A program made the position numbers and the translations under genes. A DNA stretch of 33,411 nucleotides, from positions 1 to 33,411 of IMG/VR virus record IMGVR_UViG_3300032331_002803. One strand, given 5' to 3'. Under the pieces are notes generated by a model. That model was given only the letters and a program-made list of their open reading frames with translations. It did no database searches and was not told the origin of the DNA. This document shows positions 21,702 to 29,245 of this stretch, piece by piece. Every line of letters begins with the position of its first letter. Positions within the stretch are counted from its first letter, which is position 1. Origin of the DNA: a virus.

Positions 21702-22109
21702 TTATGATGTTGCTTTTGTTATTGCACCTGATATTGGCCAGGTAACACTTGCTGTACTTAATTCACCGACGGCTCCAGAAAGTGGCTGCCATTCTGAAAC
21801 TAAAGCGTTGAATGAATATGATGGATTTGTTGCAGTTGTAGTTCCTGCTACTGGCTTAATTACCATTGCAGCAGAAGTTCCAATTGTAGGATAAACAATT
21901 GATTCAAGAAGTCCAGAACCGAAATCCTGGAAAAATTCAATTGTTACCTGATTATCGGCTAATCCCGCAACTCTAGTGCGTGAGGTGTTTCCAAAAGATG
22001 TTGTATCTACTACATCTAGTGAAGTGCTTAAAGTTATTGAACTTACATAACTTGAAACATCGGTGCTTGCGAAAGTAACTGAAGCGTTAGTTAATACGAT
22101 TCTTGCCAT
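21702..22109 (-). CDS. Major tail tube protein, paralogue B
   Basis: This 135-aa protein is beta-rich. It opens with MARIVLTNASVTFASTDVSS and ends with a stretch (EWQPLSGAVGELSTASVTW) identical to its upstream neighbour. The family signature of actinophage tail-tube proteins is visible: VVDTTSFG, TIEFFQDF and a C-terminal WPISG. It is immediately upstream of the chaperone gene, its usual client. The stop of paralogue A overlaps its ATG. One copy may be the tube protein and the other a decorated or terminal variant. Confidence 0.8.
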   Translation of the reverse strand: MARIVLTNASVTFASTDVSSYVSSITLSTSLDVVDTTSFGNTSRTRVAGLADNQVTIEFFQDFGSGLLESIVYPTIGTSAAMVIKPVAGTTTATNPSYSFNALVSEWQPLSGAVGELSTASVTWPISGAITKATS

Positions 22110-22519
22110 TATGCAACCGCCTTAGTGATAGCGCCAGAGATTGGCCAAGTAACAGATGCGGTTGATAATTCACCAACTGCGCCTGATAGTGGTTGCCACT
22201 CTGAAACTAAAGCAGTGAAAGTATATGAAGGATTTGTTGCGCTTGCTGCTGATGATGTTGGTAATACTACAACTGAAGTAGTACTTCCAAGCAATGGATA
22301 AATTGTTTGTTCAACTAAAGATGTTGCAAAATCTTGGAAAAACTCGATGGTTACTGAATTATCTTGCAAACCAGCAACGCGAGTTCTTGCCGCAGTTGAT
22401 GAAAACCCTGTTGTTTCTACTACATCAGTTGATGTACTTAAAGTTACGCTTGAGATATATGATGAAAGGTTTACTGAATTTATCGTAACCTTCGCATCGG
22501 TTAATACGATTCTTGCCAT
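22109..22519 (-). CDS. Major tail tube protein, paralogue A
   Basis: This 136-aa protein is a tandem paralogue of the 21702 gene. It has the same start (MARIVLTDAKVT), the same TIEFFQDF core and a near-identical last 33 residues, while the middle loops differ. The likely event is gene duplication followed by divergence of the middle, with the conserved C-terminus perhaps kept by gene conversion. I cannot tell which of the two polymerises into the tube. Confidence 0.8.
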   Translation of the reverse strand: MARIVLTDAKVTINSVNLSSYISSVTLSTSTDVVETTGFSSTAARTRVAGLQDNSVTIEFFQDFATSLVEQTIYPLLGSTTSVVVLPTSSAASATNPSYTFTALVSEWQPLSGAVGELSTASVTWPISGAITKAVA

Positions 22520-22695
22520 TATTTGTCGGCTCCTTCTTGGATTGCTGGTTTGGTTGTTCCCCCAGTTGCCTTAATGTGGTTGCCAGCAATCAATGCTTCT
22601 ATGTTGGCTCCTGCATTAAGCAATTCTTTTTCGGTGATTGATTCACCTTTGTTTTTATTACAAACCTCTACTTCTGAGGTAATTACATAAGACAT
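22519..22695 (-). CDS. Small tail-cluster hypothetical protein
   Basis: This 58-aa protein begins after an AAGGAG site, and its stop overlaps the start of the tail-tube gene (TAATG). The first half is beta/helix mixed with KGESITEKELLNAGAN; the tail is Thr/Gly-rich. Small proteins at this place, just before the tail-tube gene, are common in actinophages. Possibly a head-tail joining or decoration factor. Confidence 0.65.
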   Translation of the reverse strand: MSYVITSEVEVCNKNKGESITEKELLNAGANIEALIAGNHIKATGGTTKPAIQEGADK

Positions 22696-22704
22696 TTTTT
22701 CTCC

Positions 22705-23103
22705 TTAACCCCAAAGTGTGAGGCGGTATCTATAAGATAGGAATAAACTGCCAGCAGAATCATAAGTGCCACCTTCAGCGCTAATAACTCTAAGTGTGTT
22801 TACTGCACCACCTAAAGTTCTATCGCCTTCAATAGCAGCCTTAATTGAGCCAGCCCCTGATCCTGCTAGAAAAGCATCTAACTTATCTTGGGCAACTCTT
22901 TCTGATAGGCGTTGAACAATCACCAACACATCACAATTGGCTTGGTCTAAACCTCGCGCATTGTTTATATCGAAGGTGAAATCTAATTGACCAACAACGG
23001 CTGCTGGTGGTGTAACTGTATCTGGAATTAAATCATATACTCTAAGCCCAGTTATTGTTTGAAGGCGAGTTTTTAAACCATCTCTAACATTGCTTGGAAT
23101 CAC
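22705..23103 (-). CDS. Tail terminator-like protein
   Basis: This 132-aa protein lies between the connector and tail-tube genes, the position of the tail terminator. The pattern fits: an N-terminal helix (IPSNVRDGLKTRLQTI), a proline-rich strand with VTPPAAVVG, a central strand pair (DVLVIVQRLSERVAQDKLD) and a C-terminal beta strand ending in LSYRYRLTLWG. Such proteins cap the growing tail tube and join it to the head. Overlap of 4 nt with the connector gene. Confidence 0.7.
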   Translation of the reverse strand: MIPSNVRDGLKTRLQTITGLRVYDLIPDTVTPPAAVVGQLDFTFDINNARGLDQANCDVLVIVQRLSERVAQDKLDAFLAGSGAGSIKAAIEGDRTLGGAVNTLRVISAEGGTYDSAGSLFLSYRYRLTLWG

Positions 23104-23708
23104 TTAGCCAAGCCGCCATTCTTTCGGAATGGGCGAAGTAAAACCTCAACATCAGCATCGAGGCGAGAATATAATCTAACTGTTCCCATCTCAGGGCTAC
23201 CAGCAATTCCAAATGGTGATTGCCTGCGCCCAAATAATCGTGATGATTGAATTAAAGTTGCCATATTTATTTGATCAGGAATTGCTGAAAATCCCCATAC
23301 TCCCTTTATTCGAACTGATTGAGGAAGTTGATATGGAAAAATATAACTGCCAATTGCTAAAACTCTATTGTATGGAAAAGATTTAATTGGATTATTAATT
23401 GGCTCAACCATATAATCGGTTGTACTCCAAACAGTTCCAAATGTACGATCAAAATTATCATCAGTAGCAACTTCACTAACTGTTGTTATATCATCAATGT
23501 TAATTGTATAAGGATCAAGTGCGGTGTAATAGCGAGTAACTGGTGAACCTACACTGCCATTTACATAAAAGAAACGCTCAGTATAATCATCAATCATTCT
23601 ACTTGCTGCTTCAATAGCAGCCTCTAAAGCAGTATCATCTACTGAATCAGTAATATTTAATGAGGCTTTTAATTCAGCCAATGTGCAGTAGCCGTTAGTT
23701 ATTGCCAC
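23100..23708 (-). CDS. Head-tail connector (gp6-like)
   Basis: This 202-aa protein starts at GTG (23708) behind an AAGGA site. The N-terminal CTLAELKASLNITDSVDDTALEAAIEAASRMIDDYTERFF is typical of HK97 gp6-type connector subunits. The middle holds IDDITTV and WSTTDYMVEPIN strands and VRIKGVWGFSAIPDQI. It should form the ring between portal and tail. The position just before the terminator-like gene agrees. Confidence 0.85.
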   Translation of the reverse strand: MAITNGYCTLAELKASLNITDSVDDTALEAAIEAASRMIDDYTERFFYVNGSVGSPVTRYYTALDPYTINIDDITTVSEVATDDNFDRTFGTVWSTTDYMVEPINNPIKSFPYNRVLAIGSYIFPYQLPQSVRIKGVWGFSAIPDQINMATLIQSSRLFGRRQSPFGIAGSPEMGTVRLYSRLDADVEVLLRPFRKNGGLAK

Positions 23709-23820
23709 GCTTTATCCTTCTTTCCGCTTTAGGTAAAATCGCTCTTTCAAGTTGCGGCTGGGCAGTAGCCGTTTCCTTAGGTTTAATTCTTTTATTAAAA
23801 ATCTTTTTTAATTTTTCCAT
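23695..23820 (-). CDS. Small basic protein in head-gene cluster
   Basis: This 41-aa protein is very rich in Lys and Arg (KLKKIFNKRIKPKE, PKAERRIKRGNN). It begins within the last codons of the glycosyltransferase gene and ends inside the connector gene start, closing an otherwise unexplained gap. It carries the AAGGA site of the connector gene. DNA binding or a minor head component is conceivable; the family is unknown. Confidence 0.55.
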   Translation of the reverse strand: MEKLKKIFNKRIKPKETATAQPQLERAILPKAERRIKRGNN

Positions 23821-24491
23821 AATTTATGGTGCCTATCATCTAGCCAGTATGATTTTTGATGAGGCAAAATTGCCCCTGTATGCACATATATTGGAAATCC
23901 AAGGGAACGAATACGACGGCTGAAAAGTAAATCCTCGCCTATCCATTCGCCATTTACTGGCCCATCCCAAAACCAACACCAACTTTTACCCATACTAGGA
24001 TCGGCTGTTTCACGCATTTTCTCTAATACGCTGCGATGAATTAGTAGGCAACCAGTGCCTGCGGCATCTATCTCAAAAACTTTGTTCTCATCATATTTAT
24101 AGAGAGGTAAGAATCCCTCTGGTGCATCTTGGAATATTGCTGGAACTGGTTTTGGATATTCACTCTTGCCATCATTAAAAGCAGCAAATACCAACCCTGC
24201 TACAACTGGCCGTTCTAAATCGTGGGCTGTATCAATCAACTTATCAAAAGTTGCAACACCTAGTTGCTGATCGCTGTCCACCATCAAAAGCCAATCAGAT
24301 TTTGTGTTATCCAAAAATTGTTTAACAATCTGATTACGAATCTTAGAAAGTAATCCTGAACCTTTAACTCTTACAAATGGCCCTAATCTTGATGATCTTG
24401 ATTGGGCTAATTGAATTAATGTGTAGGCAAACGATCCATTTACTTGGCCTGAATCGCAAGAACCTATTGTTACTTTATGTGCGCTTTTCAT
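23808..24491 (-). CDS. Glycosyltransferase within the head operon
   Basis: This 227-aa GT-A-type protein has the metal-binding MVDSDQQ motif (Asp72, Asp74), AGLVFAAF, the loop AAGTGCLLIHR, a Trp-rich catalytic area (SWCWFWDGPVNGEWIGEDL) and a C-terminal HQKSYW. It is related to the GT2-like enzymes often found in tailed phages. The position directly after the major capsid gene is notable and suggests decoration of capsid or tail proteins, but DNA or host surface targets are possible. Confidence 0.82.
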   Translation of the reverse strand: MKSAHKVTIGSCDSGQVNGSFAYTLIQLAQSRSSRLGPFVRVKGSGLLSKIRNQIVKQFLDNTKSDWLLMVDSDQQLGVATFDKLIDTAHDLERPVVAGLVFAAFNDGKSEYPKPVPAIFQDAPEGFLPLYKYDENKVFEIDAAGTGCLLIHRSVLEKMRETADPSMGKSWCWFWDGPVNGEWIGEDLLFSRRIRSLGFPIYVHTGAILPHQKSYWLDDRHHKLWKN

Positions 24492-24500
24492 AGTTCCCCC

Positions 24501-24558
24501 GAACTACTTAGGAGTTTAGGTGGCTTAATCGGGGGAGGTTAAGCCACCTAAACAGTTC
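24501..24558 (-). other. Long stem-loop after the major capsid gene
   Basis: GTTTAGGTGGCTTAA at 24514-24528 pairs perfectly over 15 bp with TTAAGCCACCTAAAC at 24539-24553, around a G-rich loop. An outer GAACT/AGTTC pair (24501-24505, 24554-24558) extends it. No T-run follows on the minus strand. A second option is pairing of CCCCCGA (about 24496-24502) with the loop TCGGGGG (24529-24535), mutually exclusive with the outer stem. It may lower downstream expression or protect abundant capsid mRNA. Confidence 0.7.
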
Positions 24559-24574
24559 TTAATTACCTTCTAAT

Positions 24575-25921
24575 TTAGAAGGATGGTGCTGCTAAGCCAG
24601 TTCCGCTAATGATTGATGCGGCTAATGGATAGCGTTCTGCGGTAAAGGCTGCATAACCATAAACAACTGTTTTAACAGTTAGGTTACTTGCGCCTGTTGC
24701 CTCAAAACGAAGTGAGAATGGTGATCCTGGTTGCTCGAATAGGTGCATTTCGCGTGAATCAACCAAATAGATTTCATCTTGGTTAGTGCTTGCTCCGTAA
24801 GTAGTTGCTACTGAAGCGTCTGCAATAATTGGTAATCCAAGTAGTGAATAACCTGAATTTGCATATTGCGCAACGCCTGCTCCTGTTGCAACGGCATTCA
24901 TTACGCCGTTTGCTGCTGGAACTACTAGAGGGCGGTTTGAACCATCAACGCCTGCTAGCAAGAATGCTAGGCGGCGTGGGTGCATGATCCAATGTGTTGG
25001 AGTTGTAAATACATTGCTTTGAACTTTCTGCAACGCATCAGCCAACTTTGGATATAGAAGTGCAACAGTAGGAGTTGTTGCAGTAAATGTTACTGCGTTT
25101 CCACCTGAGTTGCGGATACCCTTAATGGTTCCTGCTGTTCCAGCACCATTGATGATGCCAGAGTTAAGTGTTGTGTGCCATGAACGAATCAAGTCTGCAA
25201 CAACAAATGAATCAATACCTGTTCCGCGCTCAATTGCTTGGCGTGATAGGTCTTGCTGTCCAGCGATTGTACGAACATCCACTGTTAATAGAGTGTCATC
25301 AGCATCAGTTTCAGAAACATCAGTTGCCTGAGTTTGTTGAATTGCTGTTGATGTGCCAGTAGTCATGCGGCTGATGTTTATAGTCATTCCGCTTGCAGGT
25401 AGCGCAATCTTATTGGTTGCGAAGTCTGCTGTTGGGCGACCTGCGCGAGCCAATGGAGCAGCGAGATCAGTTAAGTACTGAGGAACTACTAAACCTTCAA
25501 AGTTTGCAGTTGTTCCATCGCGGCGCTCAACTTCCTCCTCGCGCATGTGGCGAGCAAGGCGATCTTGCGCTGAGAAATCTTGCTTGAATTGTGCATTGAA
25601 AGCATCTTTAATAAATGATGCTCCTGAATTTGGTGTATAGGTACGCTCCTCGCGGGTTACCTTTGCACCGCCAGCCTTTGGCATTGCTACATCTGCAACT
25701 GCTGCACGAACTTCTGCAACCTTTGCATCTGCATCTGCCTGGGCCTTTAGGTTTTCAATCTTTGAATCTAGTGAGCGTGATTCTGCAACTAGGGCATCTA
25801 CCTTAGTTGTTTCATCAGCAGTTAGATCGGTGCGATTCTCTGCGGCTACTGCCTCAAGAACTGCATCCATCTCTGCCTTCACTGCATCACGGCGTTCAAT
25901 TACTTTGTCTAAATAAGACAT
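24575..25921 (-). CDS. Major capsid protein, HK97 fold
   Basis: This protein is 448 aa from the ATG at 25921, chosen because AAGGAG stands 8-9 nt upstream; an in-frame ATG at 26008 is possible. The first ~110 residues are an alpha-helical, charged delta-domain (SYLDKVIERRDAVKAEM, repeated Glu/Ala/Asp helices) that acts as scaffold and is removed by the protease. The rest is the HK97 shell fold, with GLVVPQYL, THWIMHPRRLAFL, GLPIIADASV and the closing RYPLAA segment. It is followed by a large stem-loop. Confidence 0.92.
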   Translation of the reverse strand: MSYLDKVIERRDAVKAEMDAVLEAVAAENRTDLTADETTKVDALVAESRSLDSKIENLKAQADADAKVAEVRAAVADVAMPKAGGAKVTREERTYTPNSGASFIKDAFNAQFKQDFSAQDRLARHMREEEVERRDGTTANFEGLVVPQYLTDLAAPLARAGRPTADFATNKIALPASGMTINISRMTTGTSTAIQQTQATDVSETDADDTLLTVDVRTIAGQQDLSRQAIERGTGIDSFVVADLIRSWHTTLNSGIINGAGTAGTIKGIRNSGGNAVTFTATTPTVALLYPKLADALQKVQSNVFTTPTHWIMHPRRLAFLLAGVDGSNRPLVVPAANGVMNAVATGAGVAQYANSGYSLLGLPIIADASVATTYGASTNQDEIYLVDSREMHLFEQPGSPFSLRFEATGASNLTVKTVVYGYAAFTAERYPLAASIISGTGLAAPSF

Positions 25922-26032
25922 TAATTTAACTCCTTGGTTGGTTGAATTTTGAGGTGGTGGCGATACCTTGCGCGGCGCTAAAGGGTGCGCAGTTCGCTCC
26001 GACTTCATCTGCTGTACTTTTACAACAGAAAT
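25922..26032 (-). promoter_or_regulatory. Leader between protease and capsid genes
   Basis: About 110 nt of leader precede the capsid start, long for this genome. It holds a hairpin, CTGTTGTA with TACAGCAG around an AAAG loop (about 26003-26022), and the AAGGAG site. It is open in frame with the capsid from an ATG at 26008, which would add 29 proline-rich residues. I see no convincing promoter. Extra capsid synthesis may be controlled here. Confidence 0.45.
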
Positions 26033-27574
26033 TTATTTTGTGGTATTTATTATTGCTTTGGCCAAGCGTAATGAAATCTTACGGCTTGCCTCATCTGATG
26101 GTTCTTTAAGAGGTGAGATACTGCGAAGTTCACTTGATTTATGCCCAACTAAAGTTTCAGTTGCTACATAACCATCACGCAATTCTCTATAAACTCTAAT
26201 TAGAATTGCTGGATCGCCTTCCTCAGCCTCAATACTAAAATCAGTATCAGGAATTCCAAGAACTCCTTGGCGCATTACATGTTCGATTCTGCCTCTTGCA
26301 GTTCCGCCACTTGAATCCCATTCGACAAAATCGCCAACTACATCTACGGCGCGGGAATCAGTTTCAACCTCATCCTCAATTTTATCATCAACCTCAGAGT
26401 TGCCAACCATCATTTCAAGGGCTGATTTAACTTCCTCAATATAATCATAACCTTCAGAAATTTGTTGTAAGGCTGCTTTTAGTGCAACTAATGAATCACC
26501 AGTTACTTCGCGACCTTCTTTAATTGCAGTTAATGTTTCTTTTAGTTGTTCTCTAGCCTCAACCTTTGTAGTTGGATAGGCTGGATAAGTAACAACTGAT
26601 ACATCGCCATCAGAGAGAGAAACCTCAGTTAGAACTCTACGGCTACGATCCTCGCTCCACTTTTGGCGAATAACTCGGAATGCAAAACTCATTTGATCTA
26701 CATCGCCACGCTCAACTAGTTTGTAAATATCGCGGCCTTCTGTTGTATCCGCTAACTCTGCATCTATTAATAATCCACGCTCATCCTCAGTTAATTTGAG
26801 TGTGCCATTTTTAGTTCTTGCTAAAGGCAATCCTTCGTGGTTAATAAGTAAGCGCACATCTGGAGTTTCGCTTAATGTTTTACGAAACGCTCCTGGTGCA
26901 ATTGATTCTTTAAATGGTAGCGGAACACTTGATTCGTTAAAAACTGCTGCATAACCGCTAAGGCGCATTGTGCCATCCTCGGCTGATCTTGCTTGAACAT
27001 CTTTAACTGTATAAGTGCGGCGTTCAATCTTTTTCATTTCTCTCCTTGAATCTGCTTCTGCATTCAGAGCATCAATTTTGCGTTGCGCCCAATTTTGCGC
27101 TCTATCTGAAAAATTGCTATCCCCACCCCAAAGAAGCCAAGCAACTAAGCCTGCTCCTGGATAACCTGGATCGGATGGATCATTATTTGATGGCGCTTTA
27201 CCATCTACTTGATGGCGGGCAAACCAAGGTGCCATCTTTCTAACTTTTGGTTCTGTTATATTCCCAGCAGCCATATCTCTTGCTGCTGCGATGGTGGCAG
27301 GCACTAAACCATCGCCCCCAAAACCTTCCTCATAATATTTCAAGCCACGCTTTGCGTTATCTTGAATAAATGAAGGAACACTTAAATCAACGGCGCGAGT
27401 ATTTACTTCTCCGCCTGGCTCCATATCCTCAGCAATTGAAACTGCAACCATCTGATCTATCGCATCTTGCTTAGATGTGTGGCAACCAATGGTTGTATAA
27501 GAACCATCAGATTCCTCTTTTACAGTTGCCCAACTAGCGCAATCGCTTTGCTTATCAGATATTAAATATGGCAT
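26033..27574 (-). CDS. Prohead protease in a multidomain fusion
   Basis: This 513-aa protein has a central HK97-type (U35) protease, about residues 185-345, with catalytic His246 (INHEG) and Ser296 (QMSFAFR). Before it are a CASWATVKEESDGSYTTIGCH module (about 11-48) and a domain with VPSFIQDNAKRGLKYYEEG and VAWLLWGGD (65-155), both known from actinophage head proteases. After it, at about residues 412-490, is a small beta-barrel-like domain (DFVEWDSSGGTARGRIEHV ... LVGHKSSEL) similar to hypervirulence-associated TUDOR domains. It matures the capsid; the extra domains may anchor it. Confidence 0.88.
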   Translation of the reverse strand: MPYLISDKQSDCASWATVKEESDGSYTTIGCHTSKQDAIDQMVAVSIAEDMEPGGEVNTRAVDLSVPSFIQDNAKRGLKYYEEGFGGDGLVPATIAAARDMAAGNITEPKVRKMAPWFARHQVDGKAPSNNDPSDPGYPGAGLVAWLLWGGDSNFSDRAQNWAQRKIDALNAEADSRREMKKIERRTYTVKDVQARSAEDGTMRLSGYAAVFNESSVPLPFKESIAPGAFRKTLSETPDVRLLINHEGLPLARTKNGTLKLTEDERGLLIDAELADTTEGRDIYKLVERGDVDQMSFAFRVIRQKWSEDRSRRVLTEVSLSDGDVSVVTYPAYPTTKVEAREQLKETLTAIKEGREVTGDSLVALKAALQQISEGYDYIEEVKSALEMMVGNSEVDDKIEDEVETDSRAVDVVGDFVEWDSSGGTARGRIEHVMRQGVLGIPDTDFSIEAEEGDPAILIRVYRELRDGYVATETLVGHKSSELRSISPLKEPSDEASRKISLRLAKAIINTTK

Positions 27575-27580
27575 AAATTC

Positions 27581-27844
27581 CTAAACTAGAAGTAAAACTT
27601 CGGCATCATCATCAAGTATTGAAAAATCAATTCGAGATGTTGATTTGCTGGAGAGCGTGCCAAGTTTTGTTTTAGCAGTTGCGGTCTTTATTGAAACTGT
27701 TATTTTTACAGGTTCAATAATTTCAGGGAAGTTAGGCTGAATGTAATTTGGTTGGCCACTTTGACTAGCAGGGATTGTGCTACTTACACCATCATAGGAA
27801 AAATTTGAATCGTTATAGGCAATATTTTGATTATAGATTGCCAT
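27581..27844 (-). CDS. Virion-cluster hypothetical protein
   Basis: This 87-aa protein sits between the appendage genes and the protease. It has an Asn/Tyr/Ser-rich N-terminus (AIYNQNIAYNDSNFSYDG) and a beta-rich C-terminal half (VKITVSIKTATAKTKLGTL) ending in an acidic strand. Not recognised; a structural or decoration role is likely by location only. Confidence 0.6.
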   Translation of the reverse strand: MAIYNQNIAYNDSNFSYDGVSSTIPASQSGQPNYIQPNFPEIIEPVKITVSIKTATAKTKLGTLSSKSTSRIDFSILDDDAEVLLLV

Positions 27845-27851
27845 TATTTAA

Positions 27852-27953
27852 TTACCCTTGTTCCTCATCTGGTAGGTCGATTTCTTCAACAATGTTGTTA
27901 TTTGGCTTTGATTCGTCATAGCCGCCAAAGCCGTAGGTAATTGATTTGTGCAT
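27852..27953 (-). CDS. 33-aa microprotein
   Basis: This short protein begins with HKSITYGFGGYDESKPNN and has an acidic tail (EEIDLPDEEQG). The TAATG overlap with the upstream fibre-like gene supports translation. The final codons lie 10 nt before the next ATG. Function unknown. Confidence 0.55.
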   Translation of the reverse strand: MHKSITYGFGGYDESKPNNNIVEEIDLPDEEQG

Positions 27954-28849
27954 TATGCCGCCCTTAACCATACATAGGGTGTAGAAGTATTATTTGTTAA
28001 AGTTCCTGCTGTTGCAAATGCACCAGTTACGCTTGATTCAGAAAACCCCTGCACTAGATTTCCACCAAAAGTAGTTGTTGTTTGGAATAACATTATATTT
28101 GATAAACTAGACGCTGTGGCAGCCCCAAAATAACTACCTGTTGTTGCGGCGGTTCCTTGTTGGCATAAAGCCAACCAGTATAAACCTGGACTTAAAGATT
28201 GACTTATAGTTATCTGATAATTAGTATTTGTTGCGCTTGGAGATACTGTACCAGCGTCTAATAAAACAGTTGTAGGAAGTCCATCAGAATCATTATAGAT
28301 ACCCATTCTTACTGTGGTAGAACCTATAAAATCAGCCTGAGTATGAAGGGCAATTCTGTCAAAAGTAGTAGTTTTAGAAATATAAATTGGTTGATAGTAA
28401 GTAGTCTGATGAGCAACGATAGATTTAAACATACCATTAATTGGTGTACGAATATACAATCCTGAATATGGTCGCAAAGTAGGAATTTTAGTTAGACCTA
28501 AATCATAAGCAGTTTTAACTGAGTTAGGAGTAGCCGCAGTTGTAGTGCTGGTGCTAGATGTTGAATCTGTTAATTGAACTGCACCTTTAACTGAGGTTGT
28601 AGCATCAGCAATAGATAGCGTTCTATTACCTGATAAATCTCCGCCGCCTGCTAATGGTGAAGTTGTAGATATTGTGCGAGCAGGTAATACTACATTTGCA
28701 AGATTTGCTCCAAGAGCAGTTTCAATTGCTTCAACGGCATCATTTATATTTGTATGCTGGCTTGCGTGGGGAACTGTTGCTGAATCAAGAGTATCTGTTG
28801 CTGTTGGATTACTAAAATTATCAATATTGCTTGGATATGAAGTAGGCAT
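27953..28849 (-). CDS. Fibre-like appendage protein in the head cluster
   Basis: This 298-aa protein has an N-terminal HTNINDAVEAIETALGAN helix, then STTSPLAGGGDLSGNRTLSI and TTSVKGAVQLTDS, a signature of phage fibre shafts and collar domains. The C-terminal half is beta-rich (FDRIALHTQADF, VRMGIYNDSDGLP, GLYWLALCQQG), resembling carbohydrate-binding or receptor-contact domains. It lies between portal and protease, not among tail genes, so it may be a head fibre or be expressed with the head and placed on the tail. Confidence 0.72.
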   Translation of the reverse strand: MPTSYPSNIDNFSNPTATDTLDSATVPHASQHTNINDAVEAIETALGANLANVVLPARTISTTSPLAGGGDLSGNRTLSIADATTSVKGAVQLTDSTSSTSTTTAATPNSVKTAYDLGLTKIPTLRPYSGLYIRTPINGMFKSIVAHQTTYYQPIYISKTTTFDRIALHTQADFIGSTTVRMGIYNDSDGLPTTVLLDAGTVSPSATNTNYQITISQSLSPGLYWLALCQQGTAATTGSYFGAATASSLSNIMLFQTTTTFGGNLVQGFSESSVTGAFATAGTLTNNTSTPYVWLRAA

Positions 28850-28861
28850 TATTCCCCTCTA

Positions 28862-29245
28862 TTAATTTGCTAGTGTTAGTGAAACTGTTAATGAACCACT
28901 TGGGATTGTAAAAGTATCTCCAGCAATATAAGGATGACCTAATATTGTTCCTGAAAATAAAAAATTACCTTCAACTAAATCATCCCAAATAGTAAAATAA
29001 GTTGCATTTTCTGAACCTGCAATATTTTTCCAAGTTAAATCTATATCAGATGATAAACCACCTATAAAGGCTGGTGTAAAAGAAATTAATTTACGAGTAG
29101 TTTCGATAGCAGAATTTTTAATGCCATCCTCGCCAGGGTTGCCTATATGAAGTTGCACATAAACAATAGGGATGGAAAATGTTTTGCCATTTCCTAATCC
29201 ATCTAAAAATTTATTTGCTAAATAATTGCTTAAACCTGTTGCCAT
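28862..29245 (-). CDS. Phage tail/appendage protein of a known conserved family
   Basis: This 127-aa protein matches a pattern I know from many actinophages: LSNYLANKFLDGLGNGKTF, then IVYVQLHIGNPGEDG, TYFTIWDDLVEGNFLFSG and AGDTFTIPSGSLTVSL. It is annotated in relatives as a tail-fibre or minor structural protein. Here it directly follows the portal gene, sharing the TAATG junction, and precedes the fibre-like gene, with which it probably works. Confidence 0.72.
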   Translation of the reverse strand: MATGLSNYLANKFLDGLGNGKTFSIPIVYVQLHIGNPGEDGIKNSAIETTRKLISFTPAFIGGLSSDIDLTWKNIAGSENATYFTIWDDLVEGNFLFSGTILGHPYIAGDTFTIPSGSLTVSLTLAN

